Below are positions 1 through 8,028 of a DNA stretch of 51,550 nt, in pieces. Both the position numbers and the translations under genes were made by a program. Every line of letters begins with the position of its first letter. Positions within the stretch are counted from its first letter, which is position 1. This DNA comes from a virus. The notes under the pieces were generated by a model. It worked only from the letters and a program-made list of their open reading frames with translations, searched no databases and was not told the origin of the DNA. The DNA lies in IMG/VR virus record IMGVR_UViG_3300044765_000142, positions 1 to 51,550 of that record. One strand, written 5' to 3'.

Positions 1-372
1 CTTGTACATCTGGTACGACGCGGTGCCGTTGCCGCCGGCCACGGGAACTGTAGAGTACCCGGTGAACGCCGAACCCAGGAAGCCGGCGCCGTCGTCTTGA
101 TAGTCAGTCCAATCCCGGAAGCGGAAGCCGAACAACTGCCCTTTCATCGCGCGGAAGAAATTGCGAATCTGCGCGATGTTATACGCCTGCGGCACCGCTA
201 CCGTACGGCTCACGTTCTGGATGGACCACATACCGAGCGAGTACTGCCACAGGCCATTCCGCTTTTCACGCCCGCTGGTGCTGGTGGTCACGATCGTGTT
301 GTACCGCGCACCGCCCTGCGCCCAAAAGGCGATGTCGTCCGGGAATCGTGGGGTTTCAAGGAAGGTTGCCAT
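1..372 (-). CDS. DUF2460-family tail protein (partial, C-terminus off the left edge)
   Basis: Reading leftward from an ATG at 372 gives 124 codons that run off the window without a stop. The protein starts MATFLETPRFPDD, has SGREKRN near residue 30 and a GQLFGFRFRDWTDY stretch near residues 80-93. These are the hallmarks of the DUF2460 (TIGR02217-like) phage tail family, which lies directly after the tape measure in many siphoviruses and gene transfer agents. The ATG overlaps the tape-measure stop by one base (TAATG), so the two are probably translationally coupled. The precise role at the distal tail is inferred from the family's gene order. Confidence 0.85.
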   Translation of the reverse strand, partial: MATFLETPRFPDDIAFWAQGGARYNTIVTTSTSGREKRNGLWQYSLGMWSIQNVSRTVAVPQAYNIAQIRNFFRAMKGQLFGFRFRDWTDYQDDGAGFLGSAFTGYSTVPVAGGNGTASYQMYK

Positions 373-2897
373 TATCCATTCCTACGCAGTGCTCGGGAGC
401 TTGCGCTCGCCACCATTGCGGCAATCTGCGCTTGCGTCCGGTTATCGATCGGACCATTCACAACAAACTGATTCTGCACCGTCATGCCTTTGCCGAAATT
501 GCCGCTGGCGTTGTCGCGTGCCGGCACGATGCGCTCACCTTCGTGGATGAGCGCCAGCCCGGTCTTCGGTACGTACTCAGTACCCACGTCGTAAGACGCC
601 ACCATACCCATGATGGAACCGAACAGGCCACCCAGCAAGCCGCCCCCGCTGTTGCCACCTGTGCCGGTGCCACCGCCAAACAAGTTCTGAGCGATAAGGT
701 TGGCGCCGATACGGGCCAACCCCTGTGCAATACTGTCGAAGAACGCCATGAATTTCTGGCTCAGTGTCTTCGTACGGTCGCCCAGCGTACTGAACAAATT
801 AGAGAAGCTGCTCTGCAGCACGTTGGCCGCGTCCTGGAACGGCTTGTAGTACGCCTCCGCCTGCTGCGCGGCGAGCTGCTTCATCTTGTTGGTGTGCTGC
901 TCCTGTTCAATTTCAATCTGCGACAGGATCTTGGCCACCTCAACAGGCGACTGGCCTTCGATCGCTAGCCGCGCCCAGAGTCCTTCCTGCGCTATGGCAG
1001 TGCGCTGGAGTTCGAGCTGCTTCTGCTGCTCGATCATCTCCACTTGTGAGATACGCCCGGCGCCGCCCTTGTCGAACCCCAGCTTGACGAGGTTCAACTG
1101 CTCCTCGATGCGCATGTTGTTCAGGCGCTCTTGCGTTTCTGCGCGGATGGTCTGCAGCCGCTTCTCTTGCTGCGTGATGGACCGTGCCTCCTCGGCGTTC
1201 AGCGCGGCGATCTGGTTGGTCTCTTGCTGGCGCAGCAAGTTGATCTGGCCCTGCACCTGAACGATCTTGGCCTGCGCCTGCAGTCGCTGCTCTGCGGTGG
1301 CCGAACCACTTGCCGCGCGCTGGGCAGCGCCGAGCTCTTCCTGGCGTACACGGAGCTCCAGCGCAAGACTGTCCTCGACCAACTTGCGCTTGCGGTCGTA
1401 GAATTCGCGGATGGAAATTTCCTGGTTCTGGTACGACTGCTGAAGAATGCGTTCTTGGTTGTTCAGGTTATCCCGCAGCAGCGCCACCTCGGCCTGCGCC
1501 TGCGCGCGGGCAGCGGAGAATTCGCCGGCCGGCGTGGTCTTGTCGGCCTTCAGGTTGCGGCTGCGGATGTACGCTTCCACACGCGCTTGCTCGGCGGCGC
1601 TGGGTACCTGCACATTGCTGTCGTATTTCTTAGCTTCCGTGAGTGCGGCGATGCTGCGGCGGTATTCGTCAATCTTCTGTTTGACTACTTCGGCACCACC
1701 GGCTTGCTCACGCAGGCTGGCGGCTAGCGTATCGGCTGCCTTGCCCTTGCGGATCACCTCGTTCTTCTGGTTTTCCAGCGACAGCGAACGCTCCTTCAGG
1801 CGAATTTCCTCCTGCAGGTTGGCGGCCTCGCTAGCCATCTTGTCATACCCGGCACTGAGCAGGCCGCCCGGCTGTGCAAACGCATGGCCACGCAGCTCCG
1901 ACAGTTGCTTGTTCAGCGTCGCGAGGCGCTGCTCAGGCGTGGTGGGGCGGCCTAGGTCCATGGCCGCGTTCCAGAATTCTTGCCATGCTGTGCTGACGGT
2001 TTTCAGCAGCCCCGGCAGGTAGCCGAGTTGAGTAGCGGTGTCCTTCAGCTTGGCGTTGATGCGATCAGCCGCGAAGGCCATCGCCTCCTGCGCCTTGCCG
2101 TGCTGCTCCAGCGAGCGGATGTACTGCTGATCGCTGACAGTCAGGTTGTTCAGCGCGATCTTGGAAGTTTCGGCCCACTTGGTGACGCCGTTCTCCATCT
2201 TAGCGAAGTCAGCCGCTACCTTGTCAGCAGTCTGCCCGCTGAGCTGAGCGATCTTGTCCACCGCAGATGCAACCGACTGCACGGTGTTCGGCCCGAACAC
2301 CCCCGTGGCTGCGGTCGCGCTCAGCGCCTTTTGTGCGTCGATTACGCCGCCACCTACACCGGACTGGATGGCACGCGCCATCTGGATGTACTTGTCAGCC
2401 GTCAACCCAGCGTAGTTGCCGCTGAGAATGAGATCTCGGTTCAGTTGGTCTAGCTGATTGTGGCCTTTGATGGCGGCGGTAACCATCAGACCGATGGCGC
2501 CGGCGATAAGACCGAACGCCACGCCGGTCGGGCTGGCGAGGTAGCGCAGCAAGTCCATGCGCTCGCCCATCACGATCAGCGAGCCACCGAACCGCGTCCA
2601 CTGCCCTTGCGAAATTTCGTGGGCCAGCACCAGCAGTTCACGGCGCACGCCAGTGCCAGACCGCTCGATGCGGCGCATGCCTTCTTCGGCTGCGGCACCG
2701 CCCGCCTGCACCTGCTTACCGACGTTGGCGAACGCAGACGCCATCGTGGTATTCAGGCTGTTCATGGTCGCCTGAACATTGTCAAGCGACGCCTTAATAG
2801 AATCAGCGGCCGACTTGATAGAGTCAGCCGCAGCCTTGGAGCCGGCCTCGGCCCCTTCCGGGGATACTGTTACGCCTACTTTCAGTTCGTCAGCCAT
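372..2897 (-). CDS. Tail tape-measure protein
   Basis: About 841 residues. It is the longest protein in the structural module and follows the tail-chaperone pair, the usual place of the tape measure that sets tail length. The N-terminal 60 residues are helical and Ala/Ser rich. A hydrophobic segment lies near residues 124-143. Residues about 300-700 are Gln/Glu/Lys-rich coiled coil. A Gly-rich hydrophobic patch (about 735-768) precedes a C-terminal block containing YDVGTEYVPKTG and HEGERIVPA, typical of lambda-family tape-measure C-termini. I chose the ATG at 2897, just after the upstream stop; a GTG at 2906 would add three residues. No good Shine-Dalgarno is visible, so coupling to the chaperone reading frame is likely. 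Confidence 0.93.
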   Translation of the reverse strand: MADELKVGVTVSPEGAEAGSKAAADSIKSAADSIKASLDNVQATMNSLNTTMASAFANVGKQVQAGGAAAEEGMRRIERSGTGVRRELLVLAHEISQGQWTRFGGSLIVMGERMDLLRYLASPTGVAFGLIAGAIGLMVTAAIKGHNQLDQLNRDLILSGNYAGLTADKYIQMARAIQSGVGGGVIDAQKALSATAATGVFGPNTVQSVASAVDKIAQLSGQTADKVAADFAKMENGVTKWAETSKIALNNLTVSDQQYIRSLEQHGKAQEAMAFAADRINAKLKDTATQLGYLPGLLKTVSTAWQEFWNAAMDLGRPTTPEQRLATLNKQLSELRGHAFAQPGGLLSAGYDKMASEAANLQEEIRLKERSLSLENQKNEVIRKGKAADTLAASLREQAGGAEVVKQKIDEYRRSIAALTEAKKYDSNVQVPSAAEQARVEAYIRSRNLKADKTTPAGEFSAARAQAQAEVALLRDNLNNQERILQQSYQNQEISIREFYDRKRKLVEDSLALELRVRQEELGAAQRAASGSATAEQRLQAQAKIVQVQGQINLLRQQETNQIAALNAEEARSITQQEKRLQTIRAETQERLNNMRIEEQLNLVKLGFDKGGAGRISQVEMIEQQKQLELQRTAIAQEGLWARLAIEGQSPVEVAKILSQIEIEQEQHTNKMKQLAAQQAEAYYKPFQDAANVLQSSFSNLFSTLGDRTKTLSQKFMAFFDSIAQGLARIGANLIAQNLFGGGTGTGGNSGGGLLGGLFGSIMGMVASYDVGTEYVPKTGLALIHEGERIVPARDNASGNFGKGMTVQNQFVVNGPIDNRTQAQIAAMVASASSRALRRNG

Positions 2898-2898
2898 T

Positions 2899-3171
2899 TT
2901 AGGCACCCAAGACAGGGAAGATACTCAGCAACTCAGAAACCTTCTCTTCGTTCGTTTTACCGCTCCCGTCGTTACCGCTGCGTTTGGCGCCTGCCTTGCT
3001 GGAATCCCAACCAGCTATGCCGGCCAGGAGAGAAACCTTGGGTGGGACGACTTCCCACTGTTTCATCACAGCGTTGAGACGTGGGATAGTCATTGTTTCA
3101 TCGACATACTCCCACGTCCAGCCGCTGAATTCCCGCAGAAGCTGTACCGTCAGGTCGTCCCAGTCGACTCC
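2899..3171 (-). CDS. Tail assembly chaperone T-extension (reached by -1 frameshift)
   Basis: This frame has no convincing start of its own but is open from the G gene to 2899. After a -1 slip on the five-G run (3174-3170) it reads GVDWDDLTVQLLREFSG followed by WTWEYVDETM, ending after another 60 or so residues. The DWDDL plus WTW(E)YVDE pattern is the familiar T-domain signature of lambda gpGT-like chaperones. Residues 1-119 of the G protein plus about 90 encoded here give a fusion of about 209 residues. An ATG at 3093 could start a 64-residue product but would cut off the conserved part. The fusion would recruit major tail protein onto the tape measure. Confidence 0.75.
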   Translation of the reverse strand, partial: GVDWDDLTVQLLREFSGWTWEYVDETMTIPRLNAVMKQWEVVPPKVSLLAGIAGWDSSKAGAKRSGNDGSGKTNEEKVSELLSIFPVLGA

Positions 3172-3527
3172 CCCGCGTCGCTGCCGGGTTGGCCCGCCGC
3201 TTCGCGGTTGAAGCCGGAAATGCCCATCACCGCCATGGTCACTTCAGAGACGTTGTGGAGATCGACGAACTCTTCAATCGACTCTGCGGTGATGTGCGGA
3301 TAGTTGCGCTTCAGCGCGGCGTGCACCACCGTGACGACGGCCGCGATGTACTGCTCGGCCTTTTCGTCGTTGGCGTCCAGCGCCCAGCCGCTTTGGATGA
3401 CAGTGAGCTGCGGCTTCAGCGACTTCAGCGCTTTGAAGTTCAGCGCCGGGCAGACCAGCCCAGTCTTGCCGAGCTTGATGAACGAACCCGGCAGGTCTTG
3501 AAAATCGGATGTGTCGAGGTGTGTCAT
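3150..3527 (-). CDS. Tail assembly chaperone G
   Basis: 125 residues, between the major tail protein and the tape measure, the fixed position of the gpG-type chaperone. The protein is mostly helical and acidic to neutral with no enzymatic motif. Its last residues (GESTGTT) lie just past a five-G run at 3174-3170 on the coding strand, where a -1 slip would bypass its stop at 3152-3150 and enter the T frame. Both the short G and the long G-T product are expected, as in lambda. A Shine-Dalgarno (GGAG) stands upstream of the ATG at 3527. Confidence 0.85.
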   Translation of the reverse strand: MTHLDTSDFQDLPGSFIKLGKTGLVCPALNFKALKSLKPQLTVIQSGWALDANDEKAEQYIAAVVTVVHAALKRNYPHITAESIEEFVDLHNVSEVTMAVMGISGFNREAAGQPGSDAGESTGTT

Positions 3528-3572
3528 GATGGTTCTCCGGTGTGCTCTGGTTGAAGTAGGCTGTTCTTGTTA

Positions 3573-4355
3573 TTAGCCGCCGCTGAACGAGAATGCGGCC
3601 ACGCGGTTTTGGCTATCCGCGAATGCCTGCATATCGAACTGCGGGATCAGGAAGTCATCCATCTTGGCCGGCAGCGCCAGCTTCGAGCTCGTGACTTGGT
3701 ACAGGTGCATGGTGAGCTGCTTGCCGTAGTACGTCAGCATCAGGTCCACGGCGAACATCGGCGAGTAACCCATCAGGTCACTCGTGACGATGAAGTTGCC
3801 GGCCTTCGGCGCATTCACGGCGGTCAGGCTGTACTGGTAGTTGATGAACACCGTCTGGCCGGCGTCAGCCGTGGCGAACGTGTACACGCCCGTGGCGACG
3901 TTCACGCTGTACTGACCAGTGGTGGGCGCGGAAGCGACCTTCGTCAGCGGGTTGCCGTCGGCGCCAACCACACCGAGGTCAGCCTGGAACACGCCCGAGC
4001 CGGGCGGCGTGATAGTGATCGTGCTCGGGCTGGCCGGAATGGCTTGCCCGGTGTTGTCGTTGAAATCGGCCATCGACATACCGCCTGCGTATGCCTTGCC
4101 GAAGAAGAGCTGCGCCCATTGCGCGCCGATGATCTGCGCCGACTTGGCCGACGCGGTGATCTTGCCCTGACCACGACCGATGGCTGCCGGGAATTGCTGG
4201 CCGCCATACAGTTCCTTGGTCTGGAACTCGACGTTCAGACTGACTTCCTGCAGGATGCCGAACTTGGTCGGCGTCGGGTTGGTCGGCACGGAGCCGTCCG
4301 GGTTCAGCAGCGGGGTGCCCCACAGGACGCCAGCGCCAAATTCGATTTGAGTCAT
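3573..4355 (-). CDS. Major tail (tube) protein
   Basis: 260 residues, starting MTQIEFGAGVLWGTP after a strong AGGAG. It contains LQEVSLNVEFQTKELYGG near residues 37-54 and FPAAIGRGQGKITASAKS, a beta-rich pattern found in phage major tail proteins that polymerise into the tail tube. It lies between the tail terminator and the chaperone genes, the canonical slot. A central beta-rich stretch (about residues 100-170, with TITPPGSG and YSVNVATGVYTF) looks like the extended loop domain of such proteins. Confidence 0.85.
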   Translation of the reverse strand: MTQIEFGAGVLWGTPLLNPDGSVPTNPTPTKFGILQEVSLNVEFQTKELYGGQQFPAAIGRGQGKITASAKSAQIIGAQWAQLFFGKAYAGGMSMADFNDNTGQAIPASPSTITITPPGSGVFQADLGVVGADGNPLTKVASAPTTGQYSVNVATGVYTFATADAGQTVFINYQYSLTAVNAPKAGNFIVTSDLMGYSPMFAVDLMLTYYGKQLTMHLYQVTSSKLALPAKMDDFLIPQFDMQAFADSQNRVAAFSFSGG

Positions 4356-4366
4356 GATGTTTCTCC

Positions 4367-4840
4367 TTAGGAGCCGATGTTGCTACCGACCAGGATGTGG
4401 ACCGGTACGATTGCGATGGAAGTGTTTACGAGAATGCCTTCATAAATCTGAATGTTGTCCTCGATCCAGATGTGCTGAACACCCGGAGTCTGCCCCAACG
4501 TGTTGTTGTTATCGGGAGTAACGTCCCCCAACGATTGTTGGAGGATGTCGAGCATAGCGTTGATGATGCCAGATTGCGGATTGGCCGGATTGTTCTGCTC
4601 GCTGTGGGTGTAGATCAAGATCTCACCCCGCAGCTCGATCGCAGGCGGCAGGCCGCGCACGCGCTTCCACACCTCGCCTTTCTGCAATTGGGCGGCGTAG
4701 GGCATGTCGCCTTGATCCACTTCCGTGTAGTGGCGCACCACGCGGGAGGCGGTCTTCAGACCTGCAGCCAGGCACGGTGCGCTCCACGCCGCAAACACGG
4801 CGGCCCACACTTGTTCGCGAGACCAGAGCATGGTTCCCAT
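4367..4840 (-). CDS. Tail terminator/minor tail completion protein
   Basis: 157 residues from ATG 4840, which shares one base with the stop of the gene before it (TGATG). A GTG one codon upstream is also possible. The place between the HK97 gp10-like gene and the major tail protein is that of the tail terminator (lambda gpU-like), which caps the tail tube and joins it to the head. The sequence has a variable N-terminus, a beta-hairpin region with ELRGEILIYTH and a C-terminal VPVHILVG strand. The assignment rests mainly on position and size. Confidence 0.65.
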   Translation of the reverse strand: MGTMLWSREQVWAAVFAAWSAPCLAAGLKTASRVVRHYTEVDQGDMPYAAQLQKGEVWKRVRGLPPAIELRGEILIYTHSEQNNPANPQSGIINAMLDILQQSLGDVTPDNNNTLGQTPGVQHIWIEDNIQIYEGILVNTSIAIVPVHILVGSNIGS

Positions 4841-5334
4841 CACTTTTTCAAGCCGCGTACGGCCGCCTCTTGCAAATCTTTCAAAATGCGCTGCGTCATA
4901 TCGGTAAGTCCGCCGCCCATGAAGTTGCGCGCGCTGAACTGGCTGCCGGGGTGGTTCACACGGCGTGCGAACACGGTGGCGCCGTCCCCCGCGATGAACC
5001 GCAGCGAGTATCGGTTGCGCGGCAGAATGGTGTGCGGACGCGTACGACCACCGTCATTCAGCACGCCGGCGTACGGCACCTGCGACAGCGGGATGAACAC
5101 CTCGCCACGGATATCCTTGCCTTCTAGCAGCACGCGGTGCGACACTGCGGCGCGCAGGCGGCCGGAACGCACGTTCACCGACTGGCCGCTCAACTTCGAC
5201 TGCTTGATGTAGTCCTGCAGGTTCTCCATCGTCGTTTCCATCTGCAACGCCAGCTCTTCGCGAATGCGATCGGCAACGCTCAAAAAGCGCTGCTGCGTTT
5301 CTGCTTCGCCGGTGATGGTGTACGTCAGTTTCAT
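4840..5334 (-). CDS. HK97 gp10-like head-tail/tail completion protein
   Basis: 164 residues. It has a helical N-terminal part (about residues 15-50), then VRSGRLRAAVSHRV and VPYAGVLNDGG near the middle. The phrase 'SGrLr.Sv....Y...le.Gg' is typical of the HK97 gp10 family, which acts at the head-tail junction. It starts by ATGA overlap with the preceding connector gene and ends overlapping the next start, so the whole connector block is translationally coupled. Confidence 0.75.
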   Translation of the reverse strand: MKLTYTITGEAETQQRFLSVADRIREELALQMETTMENLQDYIKQSKLSGQSVNVRSGRLRAAVSHRVLLEGKDIRGEVFIPLSQVPYAGVLNDGGRTRPHTILPRNRYSLRFIAGDGATVFARRVNHPGSQFSARNFMGGGLTDMTQRILKDLQEAAVRGLKK

Positions 5335-5972
5335 GATGGCAGAATATGCGTGACACGCTTGTAGTTCTGAATGAGCGTCTGCACATACTCGGGCATGTCG
5401 CCCATGTTGCCGCCGCTCTTTCCGTCCTTGCCGGCGCCGCCGAACTGCACCGACTGTCCGTCGATGCTCTGACCACCGCCGATGCTGATCCTGTCCTTCT
5501 GCTTGTACCGAAATGCTGACAACTCCACAGCAGCCTGCGCCAGATCAGCCGGGATGGCGTTGGGCGGGTAGCCCGCCGTGTACGTCAGCACCACATTGCC
5601 CTCGCCCTTGCACCACACGCCGCCACGGAGCATCAGCTTGCGGCTGGTGAAGTAATACCCGTACGCATACTGCGGCTGCCCTCCGACGTTGGGGCTGGGC
5701 GGTACGGCCGTCCCGTTCATGTACACGGCGGCCACGGCGGCTACAGGGTACTCACGAAACATCATGGTGCCCGAACCCGTGCCTTCCCGCGTCTCGTTGA
5801 TGGTCTGTTGCACGAGAATGCGGTTGCACCAAGTCTGGATGTACGCGCTCTCAGCAGTGATCATCATCTGCAGCAGATCGTCGTTCGCCGTATTGGTGGG
5901 GCTGATACCAAGCCACTCCTTGACGTCGGCAAGGGTGGTGAGGTCGACCAGTGGGTTCGGGCTGTGCGGCAT
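5331..5972 (-). CDS. Head-tail connector (gp6-like adaptor)
   Basis: 213 residues. It begins with VDLTTLADVKEWLGI followed by a helical DDLLQMMITAESAYIQTWC, the N-terminal pattern of the phage gp6-like head-tail connector family. The second half has YTAGYPPNAIPADLAQAAVEL, also common in these adaptors. It lies directly downstream of the capsid block. A GGAG Shine-Dalgarno precedes the ATG at 5972. It probably forms the ring below the portal. Confidence 0.78.
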   Translation of the reverse strand: MPHSPNPLVDLTTLADVKEWLGISPTNTANDDLLQMMITAESAYIQTWCNRILVQQTINETREGTGSGTMMFREYPVAAVAAVYMNGTAVPPSPNVGGQPQYAYGYYFTSRKLMLRGGVWCKGEGNVVLTYTAGYPPNAIPADLAQAAVELSAFRYKQKDRISIGGGQSIDGQSVQFGGAGKDGKSGGNMGDMPEYVQTLIQNYKRVTHILPS

Positions 5973-5984
5973 GGCCGGCTCCGG

Positions 5985-6374
5985 TTAGCGCTTCTTGGCC
6001 GACTGACGGGTGGTGTTCACCGTGTCGACCGCCTTCTTCAGCGCTTCCTTCTCTTCTTCCGTCGTGGCGTCGGCGGCCAGCAGCTCCAGCGCGCGTGCCT
6101 CGACACGTGCTTGGAACTCCTCGTCGGCGAGCTGCTGGCGCGCAGCCGCGTCGATAGCGGCTTCGTAATCGGCTTTGCGCTTGGCGGCTGCGGCTTCTTC
6201 CTCCGCTTCCACGTCTTCCGCGTACTTGACAACGCCGGACGCCAATAGGCCGGACAGGCAGTTGTTGTCTTCTTCAGCGACAACAATCTTGCCATCATCG
6301 TCGGCAACGAACTCCTTGCCGAGAACGCTGACACTTGTGACGCCGGGGCGCACAACCTTGAGAATCGTATCCAT
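5985..6374 (-). CDS. Small acidic head-region protein, unknown function
   Basis: About 129 residues from ATG 6374, chosen because GGAGAG lies at good distance; a GTG at 6386 would have no spacing to it. The N-terminal 50 residues look like a compact beta domain (TILKVVRPGVTSVSVLGKEF). The rest is a highly charged Ala/Glu/Lys helix ending in a basic tail. It lies between capsid and connector genes, so a head-assembly or capsid-accessory role is likely, but I do not recognise the family. Confidence 0.7.
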   Translation of the reverse strand: MDTILKVVRPGVTSVSVLGKEFVADDDGKIVVAEEDNNCLSGLLASGVVKYAEDVEAEEEAAAAKRKADYEAAIDAAARQQLADEEFQARVEARALELLAADATTEEEKEALKKAVDTVNTTRQSAKKR

Positions 6375-6454
6375 GGTGCTCTCCACTAACTTTGGAAAAA
6401 CCGGGCGGAGGTTTCCCGCCGCCCGGCTATCTCGCCTTTAAAAGCCCGGCCGGG

Positions 6455-7948
6455 TTAGCCGTTGGCGATGTTGGTGATCACGCCCATCGAAGGCGGGAAG
6501 TAGTGCTGGAGCACCTCGTCGCAGTACACGCCGTACTCGTACTTCCGGCTGCGCAGCGGCCACTCGATCTGATAGTACTCGCGGCGAGTACGGATCTGGA
6601 TCACGTTGGTCACGTTGGACATCGGGTACGGCAGGCGGGTGGTCAGCGCCAAGATCGTGCCGGCAGGCATGTTCGGGTGCAGGTTGATGGGGATTTCAAC
6701 TGCGCCGTTCATGCTGTACTTGTTCTTGTACGACGTCACCATCGTACCGCCAGCAATCTTGGCTTGATCAACCGTGAACACGAAACGCTGTGCTTGGCTG
6801 GTTGCGCCGGCCAGCACCTTCTTGTTGATGTTGCCCTGTTCTTGCGAGGACACCAGCAGCATATCCGGCGACAGACGGTAGTTGTCCCAGCGGTCCTTCA
6901 GCATGGCGTCGATTTCCACCACGCCGCCAGCCGAGTCAGCTGTCAGCGGCGCGCCTGCGTTGTCCTTCACGTAGGCGTTGGAGCCAGCGCCCAGCGCGAT
7001 GGACAGCAGACCGTCGAACACGAGCGCGTTCTTGCTGTTGTCCTGGTTGCCGCTGACGATGGCCGAAGCCAGTTGCGCGGAAGCGTTGGACGCCTGCGTG
7101 AACACGACGCTGTTCGTGGTGGTGATGCCGTACATGCGCTCAGCACCGGCGGCACCCAGAAACCACGCATACGCCACGGCGCCGCGAATCGGCGCTGCCA
7201 CTGCGGTGATGCTCGACGTGGTGCCTGTGGTGGTGACCGTCGCGGCCGGCGAAACCTGCGAGCTGCCGCCGCCGTACTGGTCGGTCGAGCCGTCCGTGTT
7301 GTTGCGGGTGATGAGCCCCTGCACCTGCGGGAAGCCGTTGGCGTCCGGGTTGGCTTGCGCGTTGTTGAGGCCTTCCAGCGTGAGTGCCACAACGATCACG
7401 CTCCACGTGGCAGCGGCCAGCGTACCGCCCGTGGTGGAGCCCGTCAGCGTCGGCGCGGCCGGTTGGCCCAGCGCGATTTGCGTGCTGTTGCCGCCCAGGA
7501 TCACGATTTCTTCCTGCAGCATCAGCGATTCCAGCAGCGTGCGGGTCGCCAGTGCCTTCACGTCGTCGAAGCCTTCAGCAGCGTAGTCGGCTTCGAACGT
7601 CACGTAGTCTTCCAGGCCCAGACCACGGTATGCCGCGATATAGTCCTTGGTCGTGTGCACGACGGCGCCGCCACGATTGCCTTGCGACACGCCTGCCGAC
7701 AGTTGGCCGATGTTGATGCCCGTGATAGCGCGCCAGTTGGCCTGGATACCGCCCTTGCCGGAAACGCGCGGGATCATGTTGCGCAGCGGGGTGAGCACCG
7801 GGTACAGCAGCTTCGCACCGGCTTCCAGGTCGTAGAACGTCAGACCGGAAGTCGGGTTGGACGACTGCGTGTACGCCTTGTTCAGCGGCTGCGACTGCGC
7901 GCTCTTGATGAGCGACAGCGATTGTTGGATGAGTTCTGCTGCATTCAT
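6455..7948 (-). CDS. Major capsid protein
   Basis: 497 residues, after a strong AGGAG. The N-terminal part has a helical segment and FYDLEAGAKLLYPVLTPLRNMIPRVSGKGG, then ITGINIGQLSAGVSQGNRGG, as in HK97-fold capsid proteins of long-tailed phages. The last 100 residues include EIPINLHPNMPAGTILAL and YQIEWPLRSRKYEYGVY, the usual C-terminal strands. A Thr/Ala/Ser/Gly-rich middle (about residues 160-300) is probably an inserted or surface domain. It directly follows the protease/scaffold gene. Confidence 0.9.
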   Translation of the reverse strand: MNAAELIQQSLSLIKSAQSQPLNKAYTQSSNPTSGLTFYDLEAGAKLLYPVLTPLRNMIPRVSGKGGIQANWRAITGINIGQLSAGVSQGNRGGAVVHTTKDYIAAYRGLGLEDYVTFEADYAAEGFDDVKALATRTLLESLMLQEEIVILGGNSTQIALGQPAAPTLTGSTTGGTLAAATWSVIVVALTLEGLNNAQANPDANGFPQVQGLITRNNTDGSTDQYGGGSSQVSPAATVTTTGTTSSITAVAAPIRGAVAYAWFLGAAGAERMYGITTTNSVVFTQASNASAQLASAIVSGNQDNSKNALVFDGLLSIALGAGSNAYVKDNAGAPLTADSAGGVVEIDAMLKDRWDNYRLSPDMLLVSSQEQGNINKKVLAGATSQAQRFVFTVDQAKIAGGTMVTSYKNKYSMNGAVEIPINLHPNMPAGTILALTTRLPYPMSNVTNVIQIRTRREYYQIEWPLRSRKYEYGVYCDEVLQHYFPPSMGVITNIANG

Positions 7949-8028
7949 GATTGACTCCTGAGATCGGCCCTCGGGGCCAGTGTTATACGAGAAACGGTTG
8001 GTTGATGGAATTCCCTTACGGGGCCGAT

